64,000 nucleotides of DNA from positions 9,220 to 73,219 of the forward strand of contig CAYZWU010000026.1 in the NCBI GenBank assembly GCA_964482235.1, given 5' to 3'. The notes below the pieces were generated by a model. The model was not told the DNA's origin, searched no databases, and saw only the letters and a program-made list of their open reading frames with translations. Shown here in pieces: positions 18,902 through 28,974 of the stretch. Position 1 is the stretch's first letter. Every line of letters starts with the position of its first letter. Both the position numbers and the translations under genes were made by a program. The DNA is from CAYZWU01 sp964482235 (GTDB lineage: Bacteria > Planctomycetota > B15-G4 > CAYZWU01).

Positions 18902-21310
18902 TCAGTTTCCTTCAATGATGTTGATCCAGATCGGATTGGTGTAGCAGCGGTAGGGATAGGTCACGTCCGGTTCCTGGAAAAGGGCCTGCCCCGGATCGGT
19001 CTCCGCCACGACTCGCAGGGCATACCACCCGGAATAACCGGGGAGCGTTCCGGGAATGGTGATGGTCCTCGCTCCCCTGTCAGGCAGGTTGCGCAGCGTG
19101 ATCGGCGTCTGGATCGACGACGGGCCCACCACCTTGAGTCTGACCGTTTCCATGGGGCCGAACTCCGGCGTGGTGGCCCAGCGGAAATTGAGCTTCATTC
19201 CAGGGAGATCCGACCGGTTCACCGTCAGGTGGTCGCCGGAGATGTACTCCACGCCGTCCAGCTCCACGGAGAAGCCGGCCATGGGCCCGTTGGTCATCAT
19301 TGAGCGCCCCCTGCCGAGGGCATCGAGCACCGCTGACGATGTGACCGTGCCGTCCTCGATGTAGACGGCGGTCCTCACCTTGCCCATCACGTAGACCAGG
19401 CTCCGCCTCTTCTGCATGATGTCCCAGTCGTAGAGTTCGCCGCGCGACGTGTAGGAACTGAAGTCGCCGTGAGCGTCCGATCCGCCGATGATGAAGAGCT
19501 TTTTTGCCGGGTCGAACGAGGGCAGGTCGTTCTGCAGGATCATGTCGTACTTGTCGATTCCCCCCAGGAGCTGCCCGTCGTCCTTGCCGATGCCGTTGCC
19601 GAAGCCGGGATTCCCGTTCCAGACCTGGAATCCCTTGAACAACGGGTGGTGATACGATGCGGCCACACCCGGCTCGTAGATCCAGCTGCCCGAATCCTCG
19701 TGCCACGGGTTGCGCTGCATCAGGAAGGTCCAGGAGACGGAGTTCGGACTGAATTCATCGTAGGGATGAGCCAGGAACACGGCGCAGCCGGGAAAGCTCG
19801 CCTCGAGATGGTCGAGGAGCTCCCACATGGCCAGCGTGTCTCCATGGGCGCGCGATGCTTCGAAAACCGATGTGTTGTTCGCAGGGATGTTCCCCGACTC
19901 GCCGGCTTCCGCATCCTTGCCGATCGGCGAGAAGAGGCCCATGCCGTCCTGCCCTTCTCCCCTGATCGGTACGGCGGCGCTCTCGAGGCCAAGCACAAGT
20001 GTGTGTGCGAAGATGTCGTCAGGCACCTCGGGAAAGTCGTTCTTCAGGATGGCGAAGTTTACCTCGCTGCCAACGATCACTGTAAGATCGCCCTGGATGT
20101 TGATTGCAGCCGCCTGGTCGAGGAGGTCGCTCCATTTCGCAACAGTGCTCTGGGGCTGCGGTCTGGTGAACGGGGGGTGGGGCAGGCCGTCCTTGAAATT
20201 CTCGGCATCCTCTTCCGAATCGAGATCGTTCGAGTGATCGGTGAGGCAGATCCACGAGAGTCCCACGGCGCGGGCGGCATCGGCCGTGGCATCGACGGGG
20301 TTTCCGATCTCCGCCGAGTTGTCCGTGTAGACCGTGTGGTAATGCGTGTCGCCGTAGAACCACCGGCCGCTGTCCACATTGGGCAGGCTGTGCGACGACC
20401 TGAAGACGCGGCAGTACCAGTAATCGCCGTCGGCAAAGAGCGAGGCGTTGTCCAGGGGCTGCCCGTTCATCGGATCGATGATCCCTCCCCAGGCCGAGTT
20501 CTGCGCCTGGATGTCCGGTCCCCTGTCGTCAGCCCATTTCAGGTCGAGGTTGACGCGGATCAGGTTGTAGTCATCTACGTTGCCGAGCAGGGAGATCGGG
20601 ATATCGTATATCTTGTACCAGAAGCGGGTGTCCGGCACGGCGAATGCGTCCTCGAGCTTGCCGATGTGGTTGCCGTTGATCCAGAGCCTGATGGAGTTGA
20701 ACCGGTCCAGGTCAGGATCCCAGCCGTTCTCGTTGGGGAGCTCGCTCACGATCATCACCAGGAGAGGGACGGTCTGCATGGCCGGTTCCACGCGGTACGG
20801 CGCATCGACGATGTAGATCGGTTCGAAGAGCCACTGGACGGAACGGGCTTCACCCTCCCCGTTGCCGAGAGGGGTCGCCTCGATGGCGATGCGTGCCGCG
20901 TTGTTCGTCAGGTCGATTTCCGTCTTCCCGCGGCCGTATCCGGGCAGCGCTGCGACAACAACCTTGAGCCGGCTTTTCTTCTCAGGCAGGGGGAGAGTCG
21001 TGACGATCCGCCGTGTTTCGCCGGACTCGAGGAGAGGCAGGATTTTCTCGTCGATCTTCCTGCCCGACATGAAGGTCGCCACTCTCACGGACCTGGCCGA
21101 ATCGGGGCCTCTGTTGACGACCTTCGCAGCGATGCGGAGTGGTGCGCCGGAACCGTAGGCCTTGGCAACGAGCCGCACCTCCTCCACGCAGATGTCGGTG
21201 CCGTCTGTTTGAGCGGCCGCATCGGGACAAAGGAGGAGGAAAGCACAGGCAGCAAAGAGGAAAAGAGCCGGGAGAATCGAGGTGGTCTTGCGATTGGATG
21301 ACAACGACAT
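18902..21310 (-). CDS. secreted PHP-domain metallohydrolase with CARDB-like N-terminus
   Basis: 802 residues. A signal peptide (to about residue 34, DAAAQ) is followed by a CARDB-like adhesion domain (about 38-125: VVNRGPDSARSVRVATFMSG, DLTNNAARIAIEA). A beta-rich region follows, then a PHP (polymerase and histidinol phosphatase) catalytic region with GDTHYHTVYTDN, LTDHSND, an internal HPYDE and GGSDAHGDF, the expected metal-binding His/Asp set. Family members hydrolyse phosphoesters with a trinuclear metal site. The substrate is unknown; an exported form suggests a phosphorylated polymer or a phosphodiester. The gene is divergent from the rhamnosidase-like gene at 21520 across an AT-rich 210-bp gap. 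Confidence 0.8.
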   Translation of the reverse strand: MSLSSNRKTTSILPALFLFAACAFLLLCPDAAAQTDGTDICVEEVRLVAKAYGSGAPLRIAAKVVNRGPDSARSVRVATFMSGRKIDEKILPLLESGETRRIVTTLPLPEKKSRLKVVVAALPGYGRGKTEIDLTNNAARIAIEATPLGNGEGEARSVQWLFEPIYIVDAPYRVEPAMQTVPLLVMIVSELPNENGWDPDLDRFNSIRLWINGNHIGKLEDAFAVPDTRFWYKIYDIPISLLGNVDDYNLIRVNLDLKWADDRGPDIQAQNSAWGGIIDPMNGQPLDNASLFADGDYWYCRVFRSSHSLPNVDSGRWFYGDTHYHTVYTDNSAEIGNPVDATADAARAVGLSWICLTDHSNDLDSEEDAENFKDGLPHPPFTRPQPQSTVAKWSDLLDQAAAINIQGDLTVIVGSEVNFAILKNDFPEVPDDIFAHTLVLGLESAAVPIRGEGQDGMGLFSPIGKDAEAGESGNIPANNTSVFEASRAHGDTLAMWELLDHLEASFPGCAVFLAHPYDEFSPNSVSWTFLMQRNPWHEDSGSWIYEPGVAASYHHPLFKGFQVWNGNPGFGNGIGKDDGQLLGGIDKYDMILQNDLPSFDPAKKLFIIGGSDAHGDFSSYTSRGELYDWDIMQKRRSLVYVMGKVRTAVYIEDGTVTSSAVLDALGRGRSMMTNGPMAGFSVELDGVEYISGDHLTVNRSDLPGMKLNFRWATTPEFGPMETVRLKVVGPSSIQTPITLRNLPDRGARTITIPGTLPGYSGWYALRVVAETDPGQALFQEPDVTYPYRCYTNPIWINIIEGN

Positions 21311-21519
21311 GTGAGCTTCCTCTACCGTGCAACTGGGGAGAATCCGTGGTCGTCTCCTGGATCTGACTAATTATATAGTAGAATATATAGATAATCAAAA
21401 AACAGATTTCTGCCAGGTTTCAAGATAGAGTCAATATGTTGTTGCTGCCTGGAGAGCGGCGATCAGATCAGTCCGTAAAACAGGAACCAGGCGCGGTGCA
21501 ATCAAGAAAGGGGAAATCC

Positions 21520-23925
21520 GTGAAGACGGTGATCATCTGCTTCTTTCTGACAATGGAGATCGCTTTTGCATCGGATACTACCGGTTTCACGGCCGGGAAG
21601 CCGATCTGGCCGGCAGGGCGGGAGAAGGAAAAGAACCTCTTCGTTGGAGCCCGCGTCGTTTTCCAGGCCCCTGCCGGAGGAGATGCAACCCTTCGCATCA
21701 CCGCCTCGTCGCTGTACAGGTTCTTCCTGAATGGAGAGTTCCTTGGCCACGGACCGGCCCGGGGACCGCATGGTTTTTTCCGCGTGGACGAATGGGATCT
21801 GACAGGCAGATGCAGGCAGGGGAGTAACATCCTGGCCATCGAGGTCGCGGGATACAACGCGAACAGCTATTACCTGCTCGACCAGCCGTCGTTCCTGCAG
21901 GCGGAAATCGTCTCTGGCGGCGATGTGCTGGCAGCCACGGGCGGGAAAGGGCTGGATTTCGAGCTGACGATCCTGCCCGAGCGGGTTCAAAAGGTGCAAA
22001 GGTACAGCTTCCAGCGGCCGTTCATCGAGGTGTACCGGCTCGTGCCCGGTTTCGACCGCTGGCGGACGGATTTCTCGCTTCCGCTCGCCGCCGTCGAGGC
22101 CGGGGAGGCGGTGTCCGGAGCGCTTCTTCCGCGTCGCGTACCGTACCCGGCCTTTCCGAGACGGCAGCCTGTCCGGGAGGTGTCAAGCGGGACGGTGACG
22201 TGCGGGCCGCCGATCGATCGTCCCTGGAAGGACCGGTCCCTCACGCAGATCGGTCAGAATCTCGGGGGCTTTCCCGAATCGGAGCTCGTAATCGTTCCGT
22301 CGCTCGAGCTCCAGGCCCTGACGCGCTCGACCGTCAAGGAGCTCGATCGCCCACACGATCCCGGCACGAAATTTGTTCTCGACCGGAACGCCTTCACGAT
22401 TCTCGATCTCGGCACCAACCTGTCGGGATTCCTGGGAGCGCGGATCAGCTGCCGGGAACCGACGCGATTCTATTTTCTTTTCGACGAGATCCTCTCCGAC
22501 GGAGACGTGAACTTCAAGCGTCTCGGCTGCGTCAATGCCATTCTCCATGAAATGGAACCGGGAACCTATGAGGTCGAATCGTTCGAGCCGTACACCTTGA
22601 GATACCTGAAGCTCCTCGTGCTCGAAGGCGCCTGCGAGGTGGAGGGGATCTACCTGCGCGAGCTGGCCAATCCCGACATCTGGGAAGCCCACTTCGCCTG
22701 TCCGGATCCGCGCCTCCTCGATCTCTTCGCTGCCGGGCGGGAGACCTTTGCCCAGAACGCCGTGGATATCTTCATGGACTGCCCGTCGCGTGAGCGCGCC
22801 GGCTGGCTCTGCGACAGCTTCTTCACCGCACGCACGGCTCTCGATCTCTCGGGTGACACCTGCGTCGAGCACAACTTCTACGAGAACTATCTCCTTCCGG
22901 ACAGCTTTCCTCATCACCCCGAGGGAATGCTGCCCATGTGCTATCCTGCGGATCACAACGACGGCAGGTTCATCCCGAACTGGGCGCTCTGGTTCGTGGT
23001 GGAGCTCGAGGAGTTCCAGGCGCGGGGAGGCGATCACGCGATCGTCCAGGCCCTGGAATCGAAGGTGTTGCGCCTCTTCGAGTACTTCGAGCGTTTCCGG
23101 AACGGGGACGGGCTCCTGGAAAAACTCGAAAGCTGGGTCTTTGTCGAGTGGTCTGCGGCGAACAGGTTCGTTCAGGATGTGAACTATCCGTCGAACATGC
23201 TCTTCGCGGCGGCACTTGCCGCGGCGGGCCGGATCTATGACCGCCCCGGGCTGCTCGAAGAGGCGGAGAAGGTCCGCGCCGTCATCCGGAAGCAGTCCTT
23301 CGACGGGCAGTTCTTCGTCGACAATGCGGTCCGGAATGACGGCAAGCTGTCCGTGACCGAAAACAGGACCGAGGTCTGCCAGTATTTCGCCTTCTTCTTC
23401 AACATCGCGACGCCGGAGTCGCATACCGCTTTGTGGAAGACACTCTGTGAATCCTTCGGACCTGATCGAAAGGAGCGGGGGCTCTATCCGGAGATCCACG
23501 AGGCCAACGCCTTCATCGGAAACATGCTCCGGATGGAGATCCTGTCGCGCTACGGCCGCTGCCAGCAGATCCTCGACGAGTCGATCGGCTACCTGATGCA
23601 CATGGCCGAACGCACCGGGACGCTCTGGGAAAACACGGGGGCCTACGCGAGCTGCAATCACGGATTCGCATCGCACATCGTCCACACTCTTTACCGCGAC
23701 ATACTGGGCGTCTACCGCATCGATCCCCGGCAGCGGCTGGTCACGCTGCGCTTCACCGATGTCGATCTCCCCTGGTGCGAGGGACGCATCCCGCTCGATG
23801 AAGGATCGGTTTTTTTGCGCTGGCAGGAAAAGGGCGGGAAGATCGAGTATCGCATCCAGGTCCCGGCGGGATACGCGGTTCTAGTCGAGAATCGGAGCGG
23901 CAAGGCGGCGGTCCGTTTTCCATGA
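21520..23925 (+). CDS. secreted alpha-L-rhamnosidase-like glycoside hydrolase (GH78 type)
   Basis: About 801 residues from the GTG at 21520, which gives a signal peptide (MKTVIICFFLTMEIAFAS) and has AAAGGGG upstream; the frame is open to 21436 but that extension is not signal-like. The order fits bacterial GH78: N-terminal beta-sandwich (residues 30-190, with LNGEFLGHGPARG and WDLTGRCRQGSNILAIEVAGYN), then an (alpha/alpha)6 barrel. The family's general-acid region is seen as DCPSRERAGWLCDSFF. The C-terminus is a short beta domain ending at PAGYAVLVENRSG. The known reaction is hydrolysis of terminal alpha-L-rhamnose. Sugar specificity cannot be read from the sequence. No transport genes adjoin it. 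Confidence 0.75.
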   Translation: MKTVIICFFLTMEIAFASDTTGFTAGKPIWPAGREKEKNLFVGARVVFQAPAGGDATLRITASSLYRFFLNGEFLGHGPARGPHGFFRVDEWDLTGRCRQGSNILAIEVAGYNANSYYLLDQPSFLQAEIVSGGDVLAATGGKGLDFELTILPERVQKVQRYSFQRPFIEVYRLVPGFDRWRTDFSLPLAAVEAGEAVSGALLPRRVPYPAFPRRQPVREVSSGTVTCGPPIDRPWKDRSLTQIGQNLGGFPESELVIVPSLELQALTRSTVKELDRPHDPGTKFVLDRNAFTILDLGTNLSGFLGARISCREPTRFYFLFDEILSDGDVNFKRLGCVNAILHEMEPGTYEVESFEPYTLRYLKLLVLEGACEVEGIYLRELANPDIWEAHFACPDPRLLDLFAAGRETFAQNAVDIFMDCPSRERAGWLCDSFFTARTALDLSGDTCVEHNFYENYLLPDSFPHHPEGMLPMCYPADHNDGRFIPNWALWFVVELEEFQARGGDHAIVQALESKVLRLFEYFERFRNGDGLLEKLESWVFVEWSAANRFVQDVNYPSNMLFAAALAAAGRIYDRPGLLEEAEKVRAVIRKQSFDGQFFVDNAVRNDGKLSVTENRTEVCQYFAFFFNIATPESHTALWKTLCESFGPDRKERGLYPEIHEANAFIGNMLRMEILSRYGRCQQILDESIGYLMHMAERTGTLWENTGAYASCNHGFASHIVHTLYRDILGVYRIDPRQRLVTLRFTDVDLPWCEGRIPLDEGSVFLRWQEKGGKIEYRIQVPAGYAVLVENRSGKAAVRFP

Positions 23926-23938
23926 TCCGTTTGTCAGG

Positions 23939-26848
23939 CTATTTTGACATCTCGCGCTGGTTCAGTTTATCGAGGGCTGCGTTCAACTGATCAGAGTCGA
24001 ACTTCACCGTTGCTCGCTGCGCTCGCCCGTCCTGATCGATGCGCACATTGACCGATCCGAGACCTAGAGTCACAGGGTTGATGCCCTTCGATTTGTCGCC
24101 GATGTATGCAGTGACCCTGAAGGTTCCATCGGACGTCACGGTCACCCGTGCGATGTTGTCTTCACCCAGGGAAGCGTAGCTCGTTCCACCATTCCGGTAC
24201 CACCTTGCGATGCGGCCGCTGCGCCGATCCCACGTTTCCAGACGGCCGGGAAGGCCGTCCATGGCGACCTGCCTCATCCCAATCCAGGCCGGTGTCGCAC
24301 CGATGATTTCCCTCAGCCCCGGAACATGGACTTCGAGCGGCTCGATCTCGTGGAAGCAGATCTCGCTGCGGCCATGCACCAGTACAGCCGGCACTGCGCG
24401 GCGGTTCTTTGCCAGGGGAACCACTTCCAGCGAAGGATCGACGCTGAAGATCTCGGCCCGGGCGTTGCGCCATGGAATACCGACGAAACCGGCCTGTCCA
24501 TCGGGGCGCACGATCTTCGCGAGAAGAGGGCGGCCGGGGTGGAGCGGCCGGCCTCGCTCGTCGACAGCGGCAACGTCGAAGCGGTACAGGTAGGAGCGAA
24601 GGTCCAGATCCTGCAACCGGGGATGAATTCCCTGATGGCCCGGCAGCACCTCGAGCCCGAGGATCTCCAGGAAAGGATCGGGGAATTCCTGAATACGGAT
24701 CAGGACGTTGTAGATACCGGGGCGCACCCAGTCGAAGTAGATGAACTTCTTGCCCACGTAGTCGCGAACCTGGTCGTCGCGCCGCTGTTCCGGTTCGGTC
24801 ACCGATTCGAGCCGGACCCGCACGTTTCTGCTCGGCATCCAGGAGGGGGGCAGCACGGTGCCCACGACGCGCGCCTTGCGCAGGAGGATCATGTCCACCG
24901 GTCTGTCAGATGCGGCAAGGTCCGGGGATTCGCAGGGGAAGTGATCCTTCGCCTGGGCCTTCAGCATGTAGCGGCCCGTTTCGAGCTCGCCGAAGAGCTC
25001 GTAGCGTCCCTCGGAATCGGTTTCACAGACGGAGAAGGATTCGTCGACGAACTCGAGCCGTCGTTCCTTGCCGCCCACCATACGTTCGTGTTGCAGCTGA
25101 ACCTTGGCCCCCTTTACGGGTTGCTCCCGGTCGTCCAGAACAACACCGTGTGCGATCCGGGCGAAAGTGCCGATACGCAGATCTCCGAGGTCGGTGACCA
25201 CCGACTCGGGGAGAGCCGGCAGCTTCAAGGTCAATCCCTCGGTGGGGTGCTGGTCGTTCCGCCGGATTTCCAGCCGGAACGGTGCCACGTGCGGCTCCGA
25301 CACCTTGTAGGGCAGGTGGAAGCGGCCGGCCCTGTCGCAGGTGATCTCCTCGCCCTCGAGCCGACCGGCAAGGCTGTTGATCAGGAACGTCGGCCGCACG
25401 CCGGACAGCGGCTTGCCTCCTTCATCGAGAAGGCGTCCGAAGAGCATGCCCGCGCCTGGTGCCACGATCAGATCGAGGGTGATCCGCTCTTCCGGGCTGC
25501 TCGGGCCGTGGAAGGGTGCCAGATTCCACCGGAAATCGTTGTCGTCGAGGCGGCAATGAGCGGTGAACTCGAGTCCGAGCCCGGCAAAGGGAAAAACGAT
25601 CTTGTCCTCGTCCTGCTCCTTGCGCACCTGGAGTCGTGTCCAGTCAGATGCTACCGGGTTGTTCAGCCTGAGCTCGGCAAAAACGGGATGGGTGAACGGG
25701 CGGCCATCGAGGTCCACGGTGCGCAGGGCAATGCTGCCGGTTTGCGGCATGCGCAGGTCGAGCGGTTCCGCCGGCACCGGGCGTCCTGAAAAGGCGCACG
25801 ATTCCGGCTGAAGCAGCGGGATCAGCAGCACGGCTTCGAACTGGTCGATCCGGTGACGGGGCCACCAGTTCTCCGGCTCGTGGCGGTAGACCTGAAAGTG
25901 CCGGAAAACAGCCACGCCGTCCTTGCCGGTGCGGCGACGTGCCTGCAGATCGGAACGAGTCGTGGTCGGCAGCCGGCTTTTTTCAAGGCGATAGGCACTG
26001 CCGGAATCATTTGTCTTCTTGCCCTTGGCCATCGCTGATTTCGCATTGCGGAGGGAGGCGGAGAGCCGTGCTTCCCTCTCGCGGAGCGCCTCCATCCTTC
26101 CCATCGCCGCCTCTCGCTGGCCGGGATTGGCCTGGATGTATTCCCTGATCTTCTGCTTGTTGCCCTCGATCTCCTTGATCTGCGCCCACAGCTTGGCAGG
26201 ATCCTCCTGGAGCGGCACGTGCTGGAGAATACCGACGGGAACCCCGGCAACGGGATGATTCTCGCTGTCGACAACGCGCACCGTAACGGTCTCGTCGGCC
26301 TGAAGCGTGATCTTTTCCACGTCGGGATGATCCTGACCGACCTTGATGAAACCGTACTCCCCCGGCCGCTGCGCCGTCACGATACCCCACTTCATCACAG
26401 CCGGCAGGCTGACCCGCCCGTTCGGGTCTGTCGTGTAATGCCGCCCATGGTTCCCGGCGAGATCGCTCCAGTGCTGCGCAAAGGGATCGCTGAGCTCAGG
26501 TCCCTCGAATCCATCCAGAAAGAAGACGTCGGCTTTCCCGGCCGGCGCTCCGGATTTACCATCCCGGACCTCCACGACGAGGCGTCGCTCATCCTCCCGG
26601 GGAAGTTCGATCCGCACCATCTCCTCGGGCGGCTCGTCTTCGAAGATCATCGCCTCGTCGTCCGGGAGAAAGGCGTCGGAAAGGTCGTTCTCCTTGCCCG
26701 CCCCGACGTCGTCCTCCACGAGCCCCTGTGGCGCTCTTTTCATGCTGTCGCGTGGCTGGCTGTCGTTCCACAGGAAGAAAGCAACGGTAACAACCACAGC
26801 GGCGCCGCCGATCAGAAAGAGAACCAGGACCTGAAAAGGGCTCTTCAT
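23939..26848 (-). CDS. anchored carboxypeptidase-regulatory-like (Ig-like) protein
   Basis: 969 residues. One N-terminal transmembrane anchor (VLVLFLIGGAAVVVTVAFFLW, about 7-27) is followed by an acidic linker and then several carboxypeptidase-regulatory-like beta-sandwich repeats (for example GRLLDEGGKPLSGVRPTF, GVVLDDREQPVKGAKVQL, ETDSEGRYELFGELETGRYMLKA). A predicted coiled-coil-like, charged stretch (about 215-285: LWAQIKEIEGNKQKIREY, then repeated Arg/Glu) interrupts the second repeat. No catalytic motif is visible. It resembles the 58147-61929 product in anchor and repeat type. I infer a periplasmic or surface structural role. It ends 13 bp from the convergent GH78-like gene. Confidence 0.65.
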   Translation of the reverse strand: MKSPFQVLVLFLIGGAAVVVTVAFFLWNDSQPRDSMKRAPQGLVEDDVGAGKENDLSDAFLPDDEAMIFEDEPPEEMVRIELPREDERRLVVEVRDGKSGAPAGKADVFFLDGFEGPELSDPFAQHWSDLAGNHGRHYTTDPNGRVSLPAVMKWGIVTAQRPGEYGFIKVGQDHPDVEKITLQADETVTVRVVDSENHPVAGVPVGILQHVPLQEDPAKLWAQIKEIEGNKQKIREYIQANPGQREAAMGRMEALREREARLSASLRNAKSAMAKGKKTNDSGSAYRLEKSRLPTTTRSDLQARRRTGKDGVAVFRHFQVYRHEPENWWPRHRIDQFEAVLLIPLLQPESCAFSGRPVPAEPLDLRMPQTGSIALRTVDLDGRPFTHPVFAELRLNNPVASDWTRLQVRKEQDEDKIVFPFAGLGLEFTAHCRLDDNDFRWNLAPFHGPSSPEERITLDLIVAPGAGMLFGRLLDEGGKPLSGVRPTFLINSLAGRLEGEEITCDRAGRFHLPYKVSEPHVAPFRLEIRRNDQHPTEGLTLKLPALPESVVTDLGDLRIGTFARIAHGVVLDDREQPVKGAKVQLQHERMVGGKERRLEFVDESFSVCETDSEGRYELFGELETGRYMLKAQAKDHFPCESPDLAASDRPVDMILLRKARVVGTVLPPSWMPSRNVRVRLESVTEPEQRRDDQVRDYVGKKFIYFDWVRPGIYNVLIRIQEFPDPFLEILGLEVLPGHQGIHPRLQDLDLRSYLYRFDVAAVDERGRPLHPGRPLLAKIVRPDGQAGFVGIPWRNARAEIFSVDPSLEVVPLAKNRRAVPAVLVHGRSEICFHEIEPLEVHVPGLREIIGATPAWIGMRQVAMDGLPGRLETWDRRSGRIARWYRNGGTSYASLGEDNIARVTVTSDGTFRVTAYIGDKSKGINPVTLGLGSVNVRIDQDGRAQRATVKFDSDQLNAALDKLNQREMSK

Positions 26849-27024
26849 GATTCCTCGTCTCCTGTGTCTGGTTCGCTTACCGATCGTCTTCTACGCGGCA
26901 ATGTTAACAGCTACTTACCGATCATACACGACATGCCGTCGCAGGCTGCAACAGGGATTCGAAAGAACTCTTCAGTCCATCGATTTCTTTGACTACCCGA
27001 TCGCCAGCGCCTTGTGCAAGGCGC

Positions 27025-28230
27025 TTACTGCTCGACGGCAAGCAACGTCAGGTTCGTCAGCTCGCTTCCTGCCAGCGCCTGAAAGGGATATTCTTCACCC
27101 GGAAGCCAGCTGCCGGGAATCGTTCCGGACATGACCGAGAGTCCATCGCTGCCGATGTCCGGCATCGGAATGCGTATGATCGGTATCTGAAGATGAAGAT
27201 CGCCGTAAGGTGTCGGCTGCGGAGGGTCCTGGATGCCTGAACCGAGACCGAGGGTGACGGGCGTCGTACCGGGAATGCCGATCACTATGGCGTCAACGGC
27301 TCCTCCGGCCAACAGATCACCGGTGAAGTAGAGATGCAGATAGAATTCGTCGGCTCCCATGTCCACACCAGTGTCATGGATGCGCGGGTCGCCCTCGAAG
27401 TCCTCAGAAGTGATGCCGGGCGCGTCGTTGTTTCCCGCATCCCGGCATGGAGAATTCCATGTCAGGTGAGGGTCTCTTGAAAGGAGATCGGCAAAAAGGG
27501 GATCGACATCGATATTGCCCGTCCCCGGCCACCCGCCCTGGACATCGCAGTGTGTCACCGAGGGGCTGCTGCCGGCGTCGGCATGTATCTCGCCGCCCGA
27601 GGGTGCGTCGTTGTTCCAGAAAATGGTGTTGGTGACCAGCGGAGAGGAGTCGAGGCAGCAGAGACCGCCTCCCTCGGTGATTGCCGTGTTCCCGTAGATC
27701 GTGTTGTTGGTGATGGAAGGATCGGTGTTCTGGGAACAGATGGCTCCGCCCTGGTCAGCCGTGTTCCCGACAATGATGTTGTTGATGATGGAGGGGGTAT
27801 CGGTGCTGTTTCGACAGTAGATTCCGCCGCCGCGGTTCGCCGAGTTGCCAGTGATGACGTTCTCCTGGATCGTCGGCCTAGATCCCAGGCAGCAGATTCC
27901 GCCGCCGTTGTTGGCATGTCCGTTCGTTATGGTGAATCCCTGAAGCACGGCATGGTCGTTCGAACCTGATGGAAACGCGACAACTACTCCGGCCCCGTTG
28001 CCGTCGATGACCGTGACGTCCGGTCCCAGTTCGCTCTTGACTGTCGTTCTCTTCTGCTGGAAGTCGATGTTTTCCACATAGGTTCCCGGTCTCACGATGA
28101 CGGTGTCGCTGCTTCCCGACGAATCGATCGCTTCCTGGATCGTTCCGTAATCATCGGGCACATAGATTTCCTCGGCAAGGCAGATGGGGATGAAAAAAGC
28201 CGCAAGGATCAGCATCGATCCGATTCGCAT
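27025..28230 (-). CDS. secreted right-handed beta-helix protein
   Basis: About 401 residues from the ATG at 28230, which has GGGAGG upstream and gives a signal peptide (MRIGSMLILAAFFIPICLA). The helix region starts with the pectin-lyase-like motif IYVPDDYGTIQEAIDSS and continues through NGGGICCLGSRPTI, RGGGIYCRNS and EGGGLCCLDSS rungs rich in Asn and Gly. A typical GADE segment (DTGVDMGADEFY) marks its end. The last ~105 residues resemble the C-terminal tails of the proteins at 16332 and 49584. Parallel beta-helix proteins of this sort are exported lyases or adhesins; no active-site residues can be named. It precedes the benzoyl-CoA-reductase-like genes but reads out of them, so it may be transcribed with them. 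Confidence 0.72.
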   Translation of the reverse strand: MRIGSMLILAAFFIPICLAEEIYVPDDYGTIQEAIDSSGSSDTVIVRPGTYVENIDFQQKRTTVKSELGPDVTVIDGNGAGVVVAFPSGSNDHAVLQGFTITNGHANNGGGICCLGSRPTIQENVITGNSANRGGGIYCRNSTDTPSIINNIIVGNTADQGGAICSQNTDPSITNNTIYGNTAITEGGGLCCLDSSPLVTNTIFWNNDAPSGGEIHADAGSSPSVTHCDVQGGWPGTGNIDVDPLFADLLSRDPHLTWNSPCRDAGNNDAPGITSEDFEGDPRIHDTGVDMGADEFYLHLYFTGDLLAGGAVDAIVIGIPGTTPVTLGLGSGIQDPPQPTPYGDLHLQIPIIRIPMPDIGSDGLSVMSGTIPGSWLPGEEYPFQALAGSELTNLTLLAVEQ

Positions 28231-28383
28231 GATGCACCTCCCAGCGAGTGCCGTTCTTCTGTCCTGAACCCGAATTCCGGCTTGGTCTGATATTAATCGA
28301 GATAGATAAAAAAGTAAAGATACTTGCTGAAAGCGGGGGGGGGGCGACGGGAAACCTGTCCCGGGCACGGATTCAGGCTTTTC

Positions 28384-28974
28384 TCATCCCCGGGGGAATG
28401 CCAGCCTTTCGACGAGCACGTAGGCTGCCTGAAGATACGATGTGGGGCAGAGGGGAAAGCAGGCCTTGCAGCTGTCGCATTCCCTTGCGGCGATCTCCGG
28501 AATGAAGCTGATCTCCTTCCGGATCCCCCTGTCGATGAAGCCGACGGCGTTCTTCCCGGCAACATCGGCGCAGTACCTGACGCAGAGACCGCAGTGGATG
28601 CAGAATGAGGCGTCCTTGTCGAAACGATCCCTGTCCGCCCCGTATTCCTCTGCCAGAGCCTGCAGGTCCGGCGCATCGGGGGCATGGGCCATCAGCAGTT
28701 CCAGAAGGGTCTTGCGAATCCTGTCCACCTTCTTCGTTCTGGTCCGGATCGTCAGGTTGTCCGAGACGGGATGGACGCAGGAAACAACGAGCTTCTTGAG
28801 GCCGTCCGTCTCGGCCTCGACGATGCAGAGCCGGCAGCCCCCGTAGGGCTTCAGCGTTTCGTGGTAGCAGAGCGTGGGGATCGATATCCCCGCGCTTCTG
28901 GCCGCCTCGAGCACGGTCGTTCCCTTCCCGGCCGTCACCTCCATTCCGTCGATCTGAAAACGGATATCGCTCAT
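28384..28974 (-). CDS. bamI: BamI-like subunit (NuoG-type Fe-S protein)
   Basis: 196 residues. The ATG at 28974 overlaps the stop of the preceding gene as ATGA, which fixes the start. An N-terminal plant-type [2Fe-2S] domain has Cys36, Cys47, Cys50 and Cys66 (LCYHET, GGCRLC, SCVHP). It is followed by two [4Fe-4S] sites: CIHCGLCVRYC (125-135) and CDSCKACFPLC (166-176). It corresponds to the N-terminal part of NuoG/HoxU-type subunits, without the molybdopterin-like domain. By position and family it is the last gene of the bamB-I order and should carry electrons between the flavin subunit BamH and the rest of the complex. It has no signal peptide and acts in the cytoplasm. Confidence 0.85.
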   Translation of the reverse strand: MSDIRFQIDGMEVTAGKGTTVLEAARSAGISIPTLCYHETLKPYGGCRLCIVEAETDGLKKLVVSCVHPVSDNLTIRTRTKKVDRIRKTLLELLMAHAPDAPDLQALAEEYGADRDRFDKDASFCIHCGLCVRYCADVAGKNAVGFIDRGIRKEISFIPEIAARECDSCKACFPLCPTSYLQAAYVLVERLAFPRG